Origin: Tatumella punctata
GTDB lineage: Bacteria > Pseudomonadota > Gammaproteobacteria > Enterobacterales > Enterobacteriaceae
Assembly: GCF_039523735.1 (NCBI RefSeq)
Contig: NZ_BAAAFW010000059.1
Coordinates: 124,001-188,000, forward strand
DNA length: 64,000 bases
Reading direction: 5' to 3'
Shown piece by piece: positions 35,053 to 43,716 of the stretch. The position numbers and the translations under genes are program-made. Each line of letters begins with the position of its first letter. Position 1 is the first letter of the stretch. The notes below the pieces were generated by a model. It was not told where the DNA came from and did no database searches. It saw only the letters and a program-made list of their open reading frames with translations.

Positions 35053-36462
35053 TTATTGTTTCTTTAGCCGGCTGATACTGAGCATCACCGCCAGGCCGCC
35101 GGACAATACTGCCAGCCATAACGCAGTCTGTACGCCGTGGTATTCCTGCAGCAGGCTGTGCTGACCGGACAGGGCGAGGATCACTCCGACAATCGCGGTT
35201 CCCAGACACTGTCCGAACATGCGCATTATTGCCAGCACCCCGGAAGCATAACTGCTGTGTTCTCTGGCGACATTAGACAGCATTTCACGGTTATTCGGAC
35301 TCTGAAAGCAGCCGAAGCCGATGCCACAGACCAGACTGCGTAAGCAGATATCCCACGCTGCGGCATTGTCCGGTAACAGGGCCAGCAGGATCAATCCGGT
35401 GACAAATATTCCCAGCCCGAGGGTCGAGATAATGGCCGGAGGGATACGGTCGGAAAGGCGTCCGGCGTGGGGAGCCGCGAGGATAATACCGAGGGGCCAG
35501 GGAGTAAACAACAGTGCCGAAAAGAAGGCGCTGTGTCCGTAGATATTCTGGAACAGAAACGGTAACGCAATAAAAGTGATTCCCTGGCTGACAAATGAGG
35601 CCATTGAGGTGATGGCGGCCAGAGAAAAGCGTGCAGACGAAAAAATATTCAGGGGCAGCAGGGGGGCAGCAGCGTTGCGTTCAACCGCGATAAATGCCAG
35701 TCCTGCAACTAACGCCAGTAAGCCGTAACCCGCTGCCAGCAACAGGTCATGGCCGGAAAGCCCCGGACTGCCGGGCGCAGCGAGACTGTCGGCGGCCATA
35801 ATCAGCGCGCCGGGGATAATGGCCGATAATACTGCGCCTGTCATGTCGAAAGGCAGTGATATTTTCTGTGAACGGCCCGGTAATACCCGTAATGTCAGTA
35901 TCACTGCAATGATCCCCGGTGGAAGGTTAATCGCAAACAGCCATTGCCAGCTCATGACCGACAGTATTGATCCGCCGAGTATCGGCGCAATGGCAGTGCC
36001 TGATGCAACCAGCAGAGCATTCATCCCGAGAATACGTCCCAGCAGCCGGTTTGGAAATACGGAACGCAGTATCGCGGGGCCAATGCTGAGTGTCGCCGCC
36101 CCGCCAATTCCCTGTAAAATACGCATCCCGATCAGGGTATGAGGATCCGCTGACAGGGCGCAGCCCAGTGAAGACAAGGTGAAAATGATCTGACCTGCGG
36201 CAAATAAGTGCCTGAAGCCGATACGGGTGGCCAGGGCTGCAAAAATAGCCAGCGTCATAGCCGCCGCCAGCAGGTAGCCATTTGAGACCCAGACCACTTC
36301 TGAGGCAGGTACGCCCATAGCTCTGGCTATCTGTGGTAAGGCGATATTTACCATAGAGCCGTCAAAGACGGACATGGCGGTGGTCATCATTACCGCAATC
36401 ATTGCCAGCCGTCGCGGCCGGCCGGGTAAGCCTTCATCACCCGGTAAATCTGAAAATAGCAT
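35053..36462 (-). CDS. MFS drug-resistance-type transporter (DHA2-like)
   Basis: A 469-residue inner-membrane MFS protein with about 14 hydrophobic helices. The DHA2/EmrB-QacA pattern is clear: FDGSMVNIALPQIARAMG in helix 1, WVSNGYLLAAAM in helix 2, RILQGIGGAATLSIGPAI (motif C region) and a loop-less FDMTGAVLSA. It probably exports toxic organic compounds by proton antiport. The substrate cannot be read from sequence. It has no adjacent membrane-fusion partner or regulator, so it is probably a single-component pump. Confidence 0.88.
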   Translation of the reverse strand: MLFSDLPGDEGLPGRPRRLAMIAVMMTTAMSVFDGSMVNIALPQIARAMGVPASEVVWVSNGYLLAAAMTLAIFAALATRIGFRHLFAAGQIIFTLSSLGCALSADPHTLIGMRILQGIGGAATLSIGPAILRSVFPNRLLGRILGMNALLVASGTAIAPILGGSILSVMSWQWLFAINLPPGIIAVILTLRVLPGRSQKISLPFDMTGAVLSAIIPGALIMAADSLAAPGSPGLSGHDLLLAAGYGLLALVAGLAFIAVERNAAAPLLPLNIFSSARFSLAAITSMASFVSQGITFIALPFLFQNIYGHSAFFSALLFTPWPLGIILAAPHAGRLSDRIPPAIISTLGLGIFVTGLILLALLPDNAAAWDICLRSLVCGIGFGCFQSPNNREMLSNVAREHSSYASGVLAIMRMFGQCLGTAIVGVILALSGQHSLLQEYHGVQTALWLAVLSGGLAVMLSISRLKKQ

Positions 36463-36719
36463 GCTTTATAACTCCGCAGGCGGTCCTGTAAAAATAGAAT
36501 AATGACGTTCTTTTATCGCAGCAGAAGGGGGCAGGCCGGGGATCCGTAACTGACTGATGCTTTAAAAACAGTATATTAGCTTGATGACGCTCTGCCGCAA
36601 GCAGTCAGTTATTTCAGTATATGAACTGCTGCAGAAAAACGCTGTATCCGTCCGGCAGTCAGGTTAGGATGAACCGGCCGGTATTTTCCGGAAAACATTA
36701 CCGATGGTGGAGCCTTGTT

Positions 36720-37844
36720 ATGTATAGCGAATTTATCGATCTCCCTTCTCCCGCGCCGGGCATGACCCTGCAATTAACCAAATATACTTTTGGTGATGTG
36801 TGCGCCGGCAGAACGGCGTATTTTCAGGCAGGATTGCATGCTGATGAACACCCCGGATTACTGGTGTTACAGCATCTGAAGCAGCTACTGGTGCAATGTG
36901 AGCGGGAAGGGCGATTGTCTGGGGGAGTAGTGATCATTCCTGTCGCCAATCCGGTCGGGCTGATGCAAAACGTCTCCGGTCATGTTACCGGCCGTTATCA
37001 TCTGGCTAACGGGGAGAACTTCAATCGTAATTTTGCCGATCTTCAGGCAGTACTGACCCGTGATGGCGCACAGACGCTCAACAGTAATGCACGGCAGGAT
37101 TGCCGGGCATATATCACCCGCCTGCTGGGTGACGTAAGGCCGGCAGATACGGTCTCCGCCATAAAGCACAGTCTGCTGAGCGAGGCTTTACAGCATGATG
37201 TGGTCATCGATTTACATTGTGATCAGTCGGCAATTCTGCACCTGTACACTAACCGTTGTCATCATCTGCGGGCAGTGAACCTGGCAGCCTCGCTGGGGGC
37301 GGAAGTCATTATTGAAGAACAACTTGCCGGTGGCCAGCCGTTTGATGAGTCGGTATTACGTTGCTGGCAATGGTTTGCTGAACATAAAGGACTGGCGGCG
37401 GAGGATATCCCGTTTACGGTCACTGTGGAGTTGCGGGGCCAGGCCGATGTCAGTGACCTGCTGGCAGCCAGAGATGCAGAAGCACTGCTGCGCTTTCTGG
37501 AAACAGAAGGGATAGTCGCGGCCCGGCAAACGGAAGCCCCCGACTGCAGCCAGGTGGTCTGCTACCCGTTAGAAGGTGTCAGCTATTTGCAGGCACCGGC
37601 CGAAGGGATTATTAGCTGGCAACGACAGCCGGGGGACAAAGTGGTTGCCGGAGACTTACTGGCAGAGGTGGTCATCCTGAGCGGGGCAGAAGAAAATAAC
37701 CGTTTGCCGGTACTGAGCCCGCAGGATGGCCGGCTGGTAACCCGGCCACTGATCAGTTACGTCCGCCAGGGACAGAATATTGGTATGCTGGCGGGGTATC
37801 AGCCGCATAATGACCGCCGCGGCGGGACCTTATTATCTGACTGA
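36720..37844 (+). CDS. Succinylglutamate desuccinylase/aspartoacylase-family hydrolase
   Basis: A 374-residue Zn hydrolase of the AstE/AspA (M14-like) family. Zinc motif GLHADEHPG (His, Glu) is near residue 40, FNRNFAD near 100, VVIDLHCDQSA gives the second His, and TVELRG near 240 carries the catalytic Glu. The C-terminal ~80 residues (YPLEGVSYLQAPAEG onward) form a biotinyl/lipoyl-like beta domain seen in this branch, which includes N-acetyl-diaminobutyrate deacetylases of ectoine breakdown. It removes an acyl group from an amino acid; the substrate is unknown. ATG 36720 follows TGGAG by 8 bases. Confidence 0.85.
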   Translation: MYSEFIDLPSPAPGMTLQLTKYTFGDVCAGRTAYFQAGLHADEHPGLLVLQHLKQLLVQCEREGRLSGGVVIIPVANPVGLMQNVSGHVTGRYHLANGENFNRNFADLQAVLTRDGAQTLNSNARQDCRAYITRLLGDVRPADTVSAIKHSLLSEALQHDVVIDLHCDQSAILHLYTNRCHHLRAVNLAASLGAEVIIEEQLAGGQPFDESVLRCWQWFAEHKGLAAEDIPFTVTVELRGQADVSDLLAARDAEALLRFLETEGIVAARQTEAPDCSQVVCYPLEGVSYLQAPAEGIISWQRQPGDKVVAGDLLAEVVILSGAEENNRLPVLSPQDGRLVTRPLISYVRQGQNIGMLAGYQPHNDRRGGTLLSD

Positions 37845-38087
37845 GTTGACGTAAAGCCCGTCCGCAGGCAGGCGGGGAGGCTGATAGTTGTCCGGTGATG
37901 ATTATCAGATGATCCGCAGAGGAAGATGAATTAAAGCATTTACTTTTTAATACCTTAAAAAATAATGTGATATTTATCGCAAGCTTAATGTTAACATATT
38001 CGCCGCACAGCATTTTCCTGTCGGCATCTGCTGACAGGTAAGTGTAATAATTTCCTCCACCCTGACAAAGATAAGAAAATTCAATTC

Positions 38088-38918
38088 ATGCAGTTATGTA
38101 GTTTTAAACTTAAAGCCACCGGTCACCATAGTTTTGGCATCATCAGAGACAACGGTGTTACCGATGCCGGCAAATATCTTGACTATGCAGATCTGAAAGC
38201 AGTTCTGACTGCTCAGGCCTTAGATGAGCTAAATGGACTCGCTGACCGCCCTGTGGATTATTCCCTTGATGAAATTACCTTTTTACCGGTAATTGAAACT
38301 CCGGGAAAAATCCTGTGTGTCGGAATGAATTATTCAGAAAAACGCAAAGAATTCGGTGAAACTAACCCGGCACCGACCCTGTTTGTCCGCTTTGCCGATA
38401 CCCTGACTGCGCATCAGATGCCATTACAGAAACCGGCCAGCAGTGAGCAGTTCGATTATGAAGGCGAACTGGCGGTAATTATCGGTAAACCTGCACATCA
38501 GGTGGCTGCGGAAGATGCCCTGCAGTATGTTGCCGGATACAGCTGTTTTATGGATGCCACGGTACGCGATATGCAATTTACCTGGTTTACCGCCGGTAAA
38601 AACTGGCCGGCGACCGGTGGATTTGGTCCCTGTATGACCACCAGTGATGAAATCGCGGATCCGCAGCAACTGGATATTAAGACCTTTTTAAACGGTCAGC
38701 AGGTACAGCATGATTCGACGGCCAATATGATCCATACGGTGGCGAATATTATTGCTTATGTAACCTGTTTTACGCCGCTGGCCCCGGGAGATGTAATTAT
38801 TACCGGTTCACCGGGCGGTGTAGGTAAATCAAGGACTCCGCAGCTGTTTATGTTCCCGGGAGATAAAATCTCTGTCGAGATCAGTCAGATTGGCGAACTG
38901 GCTCATACTATCGCCTGA
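38088..38918 (+). CDS. Fumarylacetoacetate hydrolase (FAH)-family protein
   Basis: A 276-residue FAH-family enzyme. The N-terminal cap is followed by ILCVGMNYSEKRKEF, then the metal-binding DYEGELAVIIGKP (Glu-X-Glu) and the TWFTAGKNWPATGGFGPCM and GDVIITGSPGGVG motifs. Members cleave or isomerise 2-keto acids (fumarylpyruvate, acylpyruvates, 2-hydroxyhepta-2,4-dienedioate) or act as ureidoglycolate lyases or oxaloacetate decarboxylases. No diagnostic neighbour narrows this. It appears monocistronic, with an AT-rich upstream region (37900-38060) as likely promoter. Confidence 0.87.
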   Translation: MQLCSFKLKATGHHSFGIIRDNGVTDAGKYLDYADLKAVLTAQALDELNGLADRPVDYSLDEITFLPVIETPGKILCVGMNYSEKRKEFGETNPAPTLFVRFADTLTAHQMPLQKPASSEQFDYEGELAVIIGKPAHQVAAEDALQYVAGYSCFMDATVRDMQFTWFTAGKNWPATGGFGPCMTTSDEIADPQQLDIKTFLNGQQVQHDSTANMIHTVANIIAYVTCFTPLAPGDVIITGSPGGVGKSRTPQLFMFPGDKISVEISQIGELAHTIA

Positions 38919-39108
38919 TACAGCCCCCTCCCTTGCGGCAGTACGCAGTGATTGCGTCTGCCGTCTGTTTTCCGCCTTCGATACTCTTTTCTTCGTCCGT
39001 CAGGGCGCAATATCCCGCTAATCAGAATACTGCCGGTCAGTGAACACTGATTTTTTACCCGCAGAATAACGGCTGGCGCAGAGACGACCGTCACCGGCCG
39101 CCGGAGGG

Positions 39109-39558
39109 TCAGGCTTTTACTGGCTGGCAGTGACTGACGCGGAACAGGCGGCGACAGTAATCGAGGAAGTAGCCGTACAGCGCACCCATCATCACAGAGA
39201 CCAGGATATTGGAGCTGACGGCAGCGCTAATCTGGTGCCAGTCAGCGCCGACAAACCATAAAATAGTGACGTAGACCGGTGACTGGAAAGTGACATAACT
39301 GAAAACATCAGCACTGCTTTTCATCCAGCCTGATTTTCTGATAGTTAATGACTTCCGGATAATCCAGTCGCGGTACAGGCCATAGGGCACCGCAATAATA
39401 ATATTTACCGGAATAGCGACCAGTCTTGACGATAATGATTGTTCGAAACTCATCCCCGAAAGGAAAATCTCTATCATCATATTAACGACGGTGCAGTACA
39501 CCACCATCGCAAAGGTGTCTGCTACCGCATGACGCAAGCGGGACTGCGCAGAGTACAT
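39109..39558 (-). CDS. alaE: L-alanine exporter AlaE
   Basis: A 149-residue inner-membrane protein that matches E. coli AlaE almost end to end: same length, start (SQSRLRHAVADTFAMVVYC is one residue off), FLSGMSFEQS, LVAIPVNIIIA, VTFQSPVYVTIL, VGADWHQI, AAVSSN and DYCRRLF. There are four predicted helices. AlaE exports L-alanine to avoid toxic accumulation and in E. coli is controlled by Lrp. It is monocistronic and divergent from the LLM gene. Confidence 0.95.
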   Translation of the reverse strand: MYSAQSRLRHAVADTFAMVVYCTVVNMMIEIFLSGMSFEQSLSSRLVAIPVNIIIAVPYGLYRDWIIRKSLTIRKSGWMKSSADVFSYVTFQSPVYVTILWFVGADWHQISAAVSSNILVSVMMGALYGYFLDYCRRLFRVSHCQPVKA

Positions 39559-39948
39559 GGTTGTATTCCCCGGGATATAGTCAGTAATGCCGTAAAAATC
39601 GCCGAATGGCAGAGATTTTTGTGGTGTATTTTATGGCGTGCAGAGTATATCCCTGCCATTGAAATGGCAACTAGCTGAAAATTTTTATTTATCGACTTTT
39701 TGTCGATAAAGTTCTCTGTAATCACAGACTTTTTGCCTGCCACGCTACTTTTATGCTTCCTGTTTGTTTATTTTTAATAAATTCAATCAGATAGATTTTA
39801 TGTTTTTGCGGGTCAGGTACGCGGCTAGTGTCTGATTGTGCGGTTGTCGTTTATCTGACGGGATAAATGACTATGCTGGTGGCAAACAACTGTCGTGGCT
39901 AGCGGGCCATGGACGGGTAAACAGCATACTATTCTCAGGCGGTATATC
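39559..39948. other. Divergent promoter region alaE / LLM gene
   Basis: About 390 AT-rich bases without a supported gene. It contains the inverted repeat at 39688-39710. The alaE leader and promoter lie in the left half, and the promoter of the LLM gene in the right half. Confidence 0.55.
39688..39710. promoter_or_regulatory. Inverted repeat upstream of alaE
   Basis: TTTATCGAC (39688-39696) and GTCGATAAA (39702-39710) form a perfect 9-bp inverted repeat around TTTTT, 130 bases before alaE. It could be an operator or a leader hairpin. Confidence 0.4.
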
Positions 39949-40971
39949 ATGAAAAAAATTGGTTTTTTATCCTTCGGCCACTGGACGCCTTCTTCCCGCT
40001 CGGCCACAGTCAGTGCCGCAGATGCCCTGACTCAGTCGATTGAACTGGCCGTGGCGGCTGAAGAGGCGGGGGTAGATGGTGCATATTTCAGGGTTCACCA
40101 TTTTGCCAGACAACTGAGCGCCCCTTTTCCGTTACTGGCCGCTATCGGTGCCCGGACCCGTAAAATAGAAATTGGTACCGGAGTTATCGATATGCGTTAT
40201 GAAAACCCGCTGTATATGGCCGAACAGGCAGCGGCGACAGATTTGATTAGCGGGGGCCGGTTACAGCTGGGGATCAGCAGGGGATCCGGTGAACAGGTTA
40301 TTGATGGCTGGAGTTACTTTGGTTATCGCCCGCAGCAGGGGGAATCGGACGCTGATATGGGGCGTCGTCATACCGGCACTTTTCTTGATGTCTTAGGTGG
40401 TGAGGGATTTGCCAGACCAAATCCGCGGCCGATGTTTCCCAATCCTCCGGGACTGTTGCGGCCGGAACCGTTTTCCGAAGGATTGCGTGAGCGAATCTGG
40501 TGGGGTTCCGGTTCTAACGGCACAGCGCGCTGGGCCGCGGAGCAGGGGATGAACTTGCAGAGTTCGACCCTTAAAGATGATGAAACAGGAGAACCGTTCC
40601 ACGTTCAGCAGGCAGAGCAAATTCGGACCTACCATCAGGCCTGGGCGCAAGCTGGTCATACCCGTAGTCCGCGGGTTTCGGTCAGCCGCAGTATCTTTGC
40701 TATTACCAGCCAGCAGGACCGGGATTTTTTTGGCGGGATGGCTCAGGGCGGAGATCAGATTGGCTATCTGGATGAACACACCCGCGCTATCTTTGGTCGC
40801 AGCTATGCCGCAGAGCCTGACAAACTGATCGAACAACTGGCGGCTGATGAAGCGGTTGCGCTGGCCGATACTTTACTGCTGACCATACCGAATCAGCTGG
40901 GCGTTGATTACTGTGTGCATCTCATGGATACCCTCCTCAGGGAGGTGGCTCCGGCGCTGGGCTGGCGGTAA
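39949..40971 (+). CDS. LLM-class flavin-dependent oxidoreductase
   Basis: A 340-residue luciferase-like monooxygenase (TIM barrel using FMNH2 or F420-like flavin). Features are the N-terminal MKKIGFLSFGHW, GAYFRVHHFARQ, RTRKIEIGTGVIDMRYENPLYMAEQAA and SGGRLQLGISRGSGEQ. It probably oxidises an organic substrate with reduced FMN supplied by another reductase; substrate unknown. ATG 39949 is preferred over an earlier in-frame start because it begins the conserved first strand. It is followed by a strong hairpin. Confidence 0.88.
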   Translation: MKKIGFLSFGHWTPSSRSATVSAADALTQSIELAVAAEEAGVDGAYFRVHHFARQLSAPFPLLAAIGARTRKIEIGTGVIDMRYENPLYMAEQAAATDLISGGRLQLGISRGSGEQVIDGWSYFGYRPQQGESDADMGRRHTGTFLDVLGGEGFARPNPRPMFPNPPGLLRPEPFSEGLRERIWWGSGSNGTARWAAEQGMNLQSSTLKDDETGEPFHVQQAEQIRTYHQAWAQAGHTRSPRVSVSRSIFAITSQQDRDFFGGMAQGGDQIGYLDEHTRAIFGRSYAAEPDKLIEQLAADEAVALADTLLLTIPNQLGVDYCVHLMDTLLREVAPALGWR

Positions 40972-40996
40972 AACCGGCGAAAAGCTCCCCGCAACT

Positions 40997-41057
40997 GACC
41001 GGAATGGGAGAAACTGTATATATATACAGTACCCCGTATTCCGGTCATTTTTGTTTT
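40997..41057 (+). terminator. Long terminator hairpin after LLM gene
   Basis: Outer arms GACCGGAAT (40997-41005) and ATTCCGGTC (41038-41046) enclose an inner palindrome CTGTATATATATACAG (41014-41029) and are followed by ATTTTTGTTTT. A Rho-independent terminator is the simplest reading. Confidence 0.75.
41012..41031. promoter_or_regulatory. LexA-box-like palindrome inside the hairpin
   Basis: The 20 bases contain CTGT-N8-ACAG with an all-AT centre (ATATATAT), equal to the enterobacterial SOS-box consensus core. However, it forms the tip of a terminator hairpin and the nearest downstream gene is 450 bases away, so function as an operator is doubtful. Confidence 0.3.
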
Positions 41058-41480
41058 AAAAAAATGCAAAAACGGTGATTATCCCTGGTATTATAACTGT
41101 TAATAAGAATCATTAGCCTTTGTAATCGATATTATCAGAGACCTCTTCGTCATCCCGGTTTAACAATAATTGCCTTACTCTGTTAACGGACAGCCATGAC
41201 CGGCGACTATGTGAACTGATTTTAACATTCCGAAAAGCCATTAATTATTAATTCCTTTTAAAATAACAAGTTAAATTAATCTCCAGGGCTTTTCGATTTC
41301 CTTTATTGCAACCACCAATTCACATTCACAAAATATTGTTAACTTAAACTGTAATTTAATTTATGAAAGTGTAAATTTATGGTTACTTTTTGAGATTTAT
41401 TCTGCTGCTGAGAGATAGAATCACAGGGCGTGAGTACTGTCGTCGCGGACAGATGTGTCTAATACGTATCAAGGAAATTT

Positions 41481-42074
41481 ATGAATAACAACAATAAGCC
41501 TGATCAACGGCAGCAGCTGAGCGAGCAAGGCCTGAGTCGTCGCCGGTTGCTTGGCCAGACCAGCGGGCTGGTGGCGACGTTTGCCATAGGTTCGGCAGTG
41601 GCCGGCGCAACACTCAGTAACAGCGCAACCGCAGCACCTGCACCTGCACCGGCAGCCCCGGATACCCGGACCCTGAACCAGTTTATGAAAACATCACGTT
41701 TTCTGACCGGACACCACAGTCTTGATCTGACTATGGGTGAGCGTTTGTATGTTGCCTTTGCAGATAAAAATCCGCAGTTCACAACTCAGCTGGCGGCACT
41801 GAACCAATGGATAGCCGATAAACAGCCCGCAGATGTCGAAGCCCTGCAGAGTCAGTTACAGGGGCAACCGCTGCATGACCTGATGATGTCAGTGATTAAA
41901 GGCTGGTATCTGGGAGTGACTGATGACAGTCACCATGCAAAAGTTTACGGCTACCAGAATGCCCTGATGTATCAGGTGCCAAGAGACGGGATGGTGATTC
42001 CTACCTACGCACATAATGGTCCCGATTACTGGACTGCCGATCCGCCTCCGGTCGATCGTCTGCTGACCTTTTAA
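41481..42074 (+). CDS. Small subunit of sugar dehydrogenase complex B, Tat-exported
   Basis: A 197-residue sugar dehydrogenase small-subunit protein. The Tat signal SRRRLLGQTSG is followed by a hydrophobic segment and an Ala/Pro-rich cleavage region (ATAAPAPAPAAP). The body has FLTGHHSLDLTMGERLYVAF, IKGWYLGVTDD and the C-terminal YQVPRDGMVIPTYAHNGPDYWTADPPP, all typical of gluconate-type dehydrogenase small subunits. It is needed for Tat export of the FAD subunit. It leads an operon whose gene order is small subunit, cytochrome c, FAD subunit, unlike complex A. AAGGAA precedes the ATG by 6 bases. Confidence 0.9.
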   Translation: MNNNNKPDQRQQLSEQGLSRRRLLGQTSGLVATFAIGSAVAGATLSNSATAAPAPAPAAPDTRTLNQFMKTSRFLTGHHSLDLTMGERLYVAFADKNPQFTTQLAALNQWIADKQPADVEALQSQLQGQPLHDLMMSVIKGWYLGVTDDSHHAKVYGYQNALMYQVPRDGMVIPTYAHNGPDYWTADPPPVDRLLTF

Positions 42075-42187
42075 ACAGAACACAACAAACTTCACGGTCG
42101 CGGTATACCGTCCGACTGTGGCTTTTTATTGTCTGCTGTTGTTACCCGTAACAAAGGTCTGATAGCAGAAATTTTTCCGGAGTTAAT

Positions 42188-43675
42188 GTGAAATATCAGA
42201 AAGCGATACATGCAAAAAAAGCAGCCGGTTTTCGCCGAACGCTGCTGAGTGTCTGTCTCGGGGTCAGCGCATTAGGGGTACTGCCGGCATTTGCCGCGGA
42301 GCAGGTTCCTGTCAGTCAGCCCGCGGTAGATAACAGCGCCGATGCCTTACTTAAGCAAGGGCATTACCTGGCGATAGCCGCTGACTGTGCGGCTTGTCAT
42401 ACTGATCCAGAGACGAAGAAAACCTTTGCCGGTGGTTATGCTATTCACTCCCCGATGGGCGTCATTTATTCGACCAATATCACGCCGTCGAAGCAGTACG
42501 GGATTGGTAATTATACAGAAGCACAGTTCGAACAGGCGGTACGTCACGGTATCCGTGCCGATGGCAGCCATCTGTACCCGGCGATGCCTTATACCTCTTA
42601 TGCCGGGCTGACAGATAAAGATGTCCATGCCCTGTATTACTACTTTACCCACGCGGTACAGCCGGTGGAGCAGGCAAACCGGCCAACTAACCTCGGTTTC
42701 CCGTTTAATATCCGTCAGGCGATGTGGGGCTGGAACCTGTTGTTCCTGAACCAGAAACCTTATCGTGATGATCCGTCACAGAGTGCTGACTGGAACCGCG
42801 GTAAATATCTGGTAGCTAACCTTGAGCACTGCGGTGAGTGTCATACGCCGCGTAATATCATGATGGGTACCGAAACCGGGAATGCTGAGTATAGCGGTGC
42901 CGCGTTAGGCAGCTGGTATGCACCTAACCTGACATCAGATCGTCTCAGCGGCCTGGGCAGCTGGCAGCGTGATCAGTTAATGACTTACCTGAAAACCGGT
43001 CATGTGACCGGCAAAGCCCAGGCCGCCGGACCGATGGCCGAAGCGATTACCAACAGCCTGCAATATCTTGATGATAAAGATATCGGGGCCATTGTGACCT
43101 ATCTGCAAAGTCTGCCGGCGGTCAGCCAGCCTCATCAGGCGAAACCTACCGGTGATTTCGGGACATCGGCGGGTGCCAATCCGGACTCTGCGGTACGTGG
43201 CACCCAGCCGATGGGATCAGCGCTGCCTGAGGATATGAGCGGAGAGGCACTTTACGATACCACCTGTGCCAGCTGTCACCAGTCTTCCGGTGCCGGTACC
43301 GAAGATCATTTCTATCCGTCGTTATTCAATAATACCGCGACCGGGGGGAATACACCGAACAACCTGGTTTCGGCCATTCTGTTCGGTGTACAGCGTGAAG
43401 TGAAAGGTAAGCAAGTGCTGATGCCGGCTTTCGGACCAGGATCTGATGTTCAGTCATTAAATGATCAGCAGGTTGCGAAACTCAGTAATTATATCTTTAA
43501 ACAGTTTGGCAACCCACAGCTTTCGGTTACCGCGGATCAGGTAAAAACCTTGCGTGAAGGGGGAGCTCAGCCTTTCCTGGCGAAATACGCGGCTGCCGGC
43601 TCGGTGGCAGGCGGAATTATTCTGCTGCTGATTATTGTTTTAATTATTGTACGGGTTTCACGTAAACGTCGCTGA
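42188..43675 (+). CDS. Triheme cytochrome c subunit of sugar dehydrogenase complex B
   Basis: A 495-residue cytochrome with three CXXCH sites: CAACH (~64), CGECH (~218) and CASCH (~360). It has a signal peptide ending LPAFAA-EQ (~37) and a C-terminal membrane helix (GSVAGGIILLLIIVLIIV) with basic tail. It passes electrons from the FAD subunit to ubiquinone. It starts with GTG at 42188, preceded by CGGAG at 6 bases; the ATG two bases earlier is out of frame. It is a clear paralog of the complex A cytochrome, about 40 residues longer owing to a Gly/Ser-rich insert before the third heme. Confidence 0.92.
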   Translation: MKYQKAIHAKKAAGFRRTLLSVCLGVSALGVLPAFAAEQVPVSQPAVDNSADALLKQGHYLAIAADCAACHTDPETKKTFAGGYAIHSPMGVIYSTNITPSKQYGIGNYTEAQFEQAVRHGIRADGSHLYPAMPYTSYAGLTDKDVHALYYYFTHAVQPVEQANRPTNLGFPFNIRQAMWGWNLLFLNQKPYRDDPSQSADWNRGKYLVANLEHCGECHTPRNIMMGTETGNAEYSGAALGSWYAPNLTSDRLSGLGSWQRDQLMTYLKTGHVTGKAQAAGPMAEAITNSLQYLDDKDIGAIVTYLQSLPAVSQPHQAKPTGDFGTSAGANPDSAVRGTQPMGSALPEDMSGEALYDTTCASCHQSSGAGTEDHFYPSLFNNTATGGNTPNNLVSAILFGVQREVKGKQVLMPAFGPGSDVQSLNDQQVAKLSNYIFKQFGNPQLSVTADQVKTLREGGAQPFLAKYAAAGSVAGGIILLLIIVLIIVRVSRKRR

Positions 43676-43716
43676 GATACCGGGACTTATTGAATTTGTA
43701 GTATTTAGAGGTGGTT

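Larger units (their letters stand above)
40972..41480. other. Intergenic region before dehydrogenase complex B
   Basis: About 510 very AT-rich bases. The left end holds a large terminator hairpin with a LexA-like centre (40997-41057). The rest presumably carries the promoter of the dehydrogenase operon. The longest frames after the LexA-like site are under 10 codons, so no small SOS gene is visible. Confidence 0.6.

Noticed and set aside
41012..41031. SOS-regulated toxin or small gene downstream of the LexA-like site
   Set aside because: No frame longer than a few codons with a ribosome site follows; the palindrome is also the tip of a terminator.
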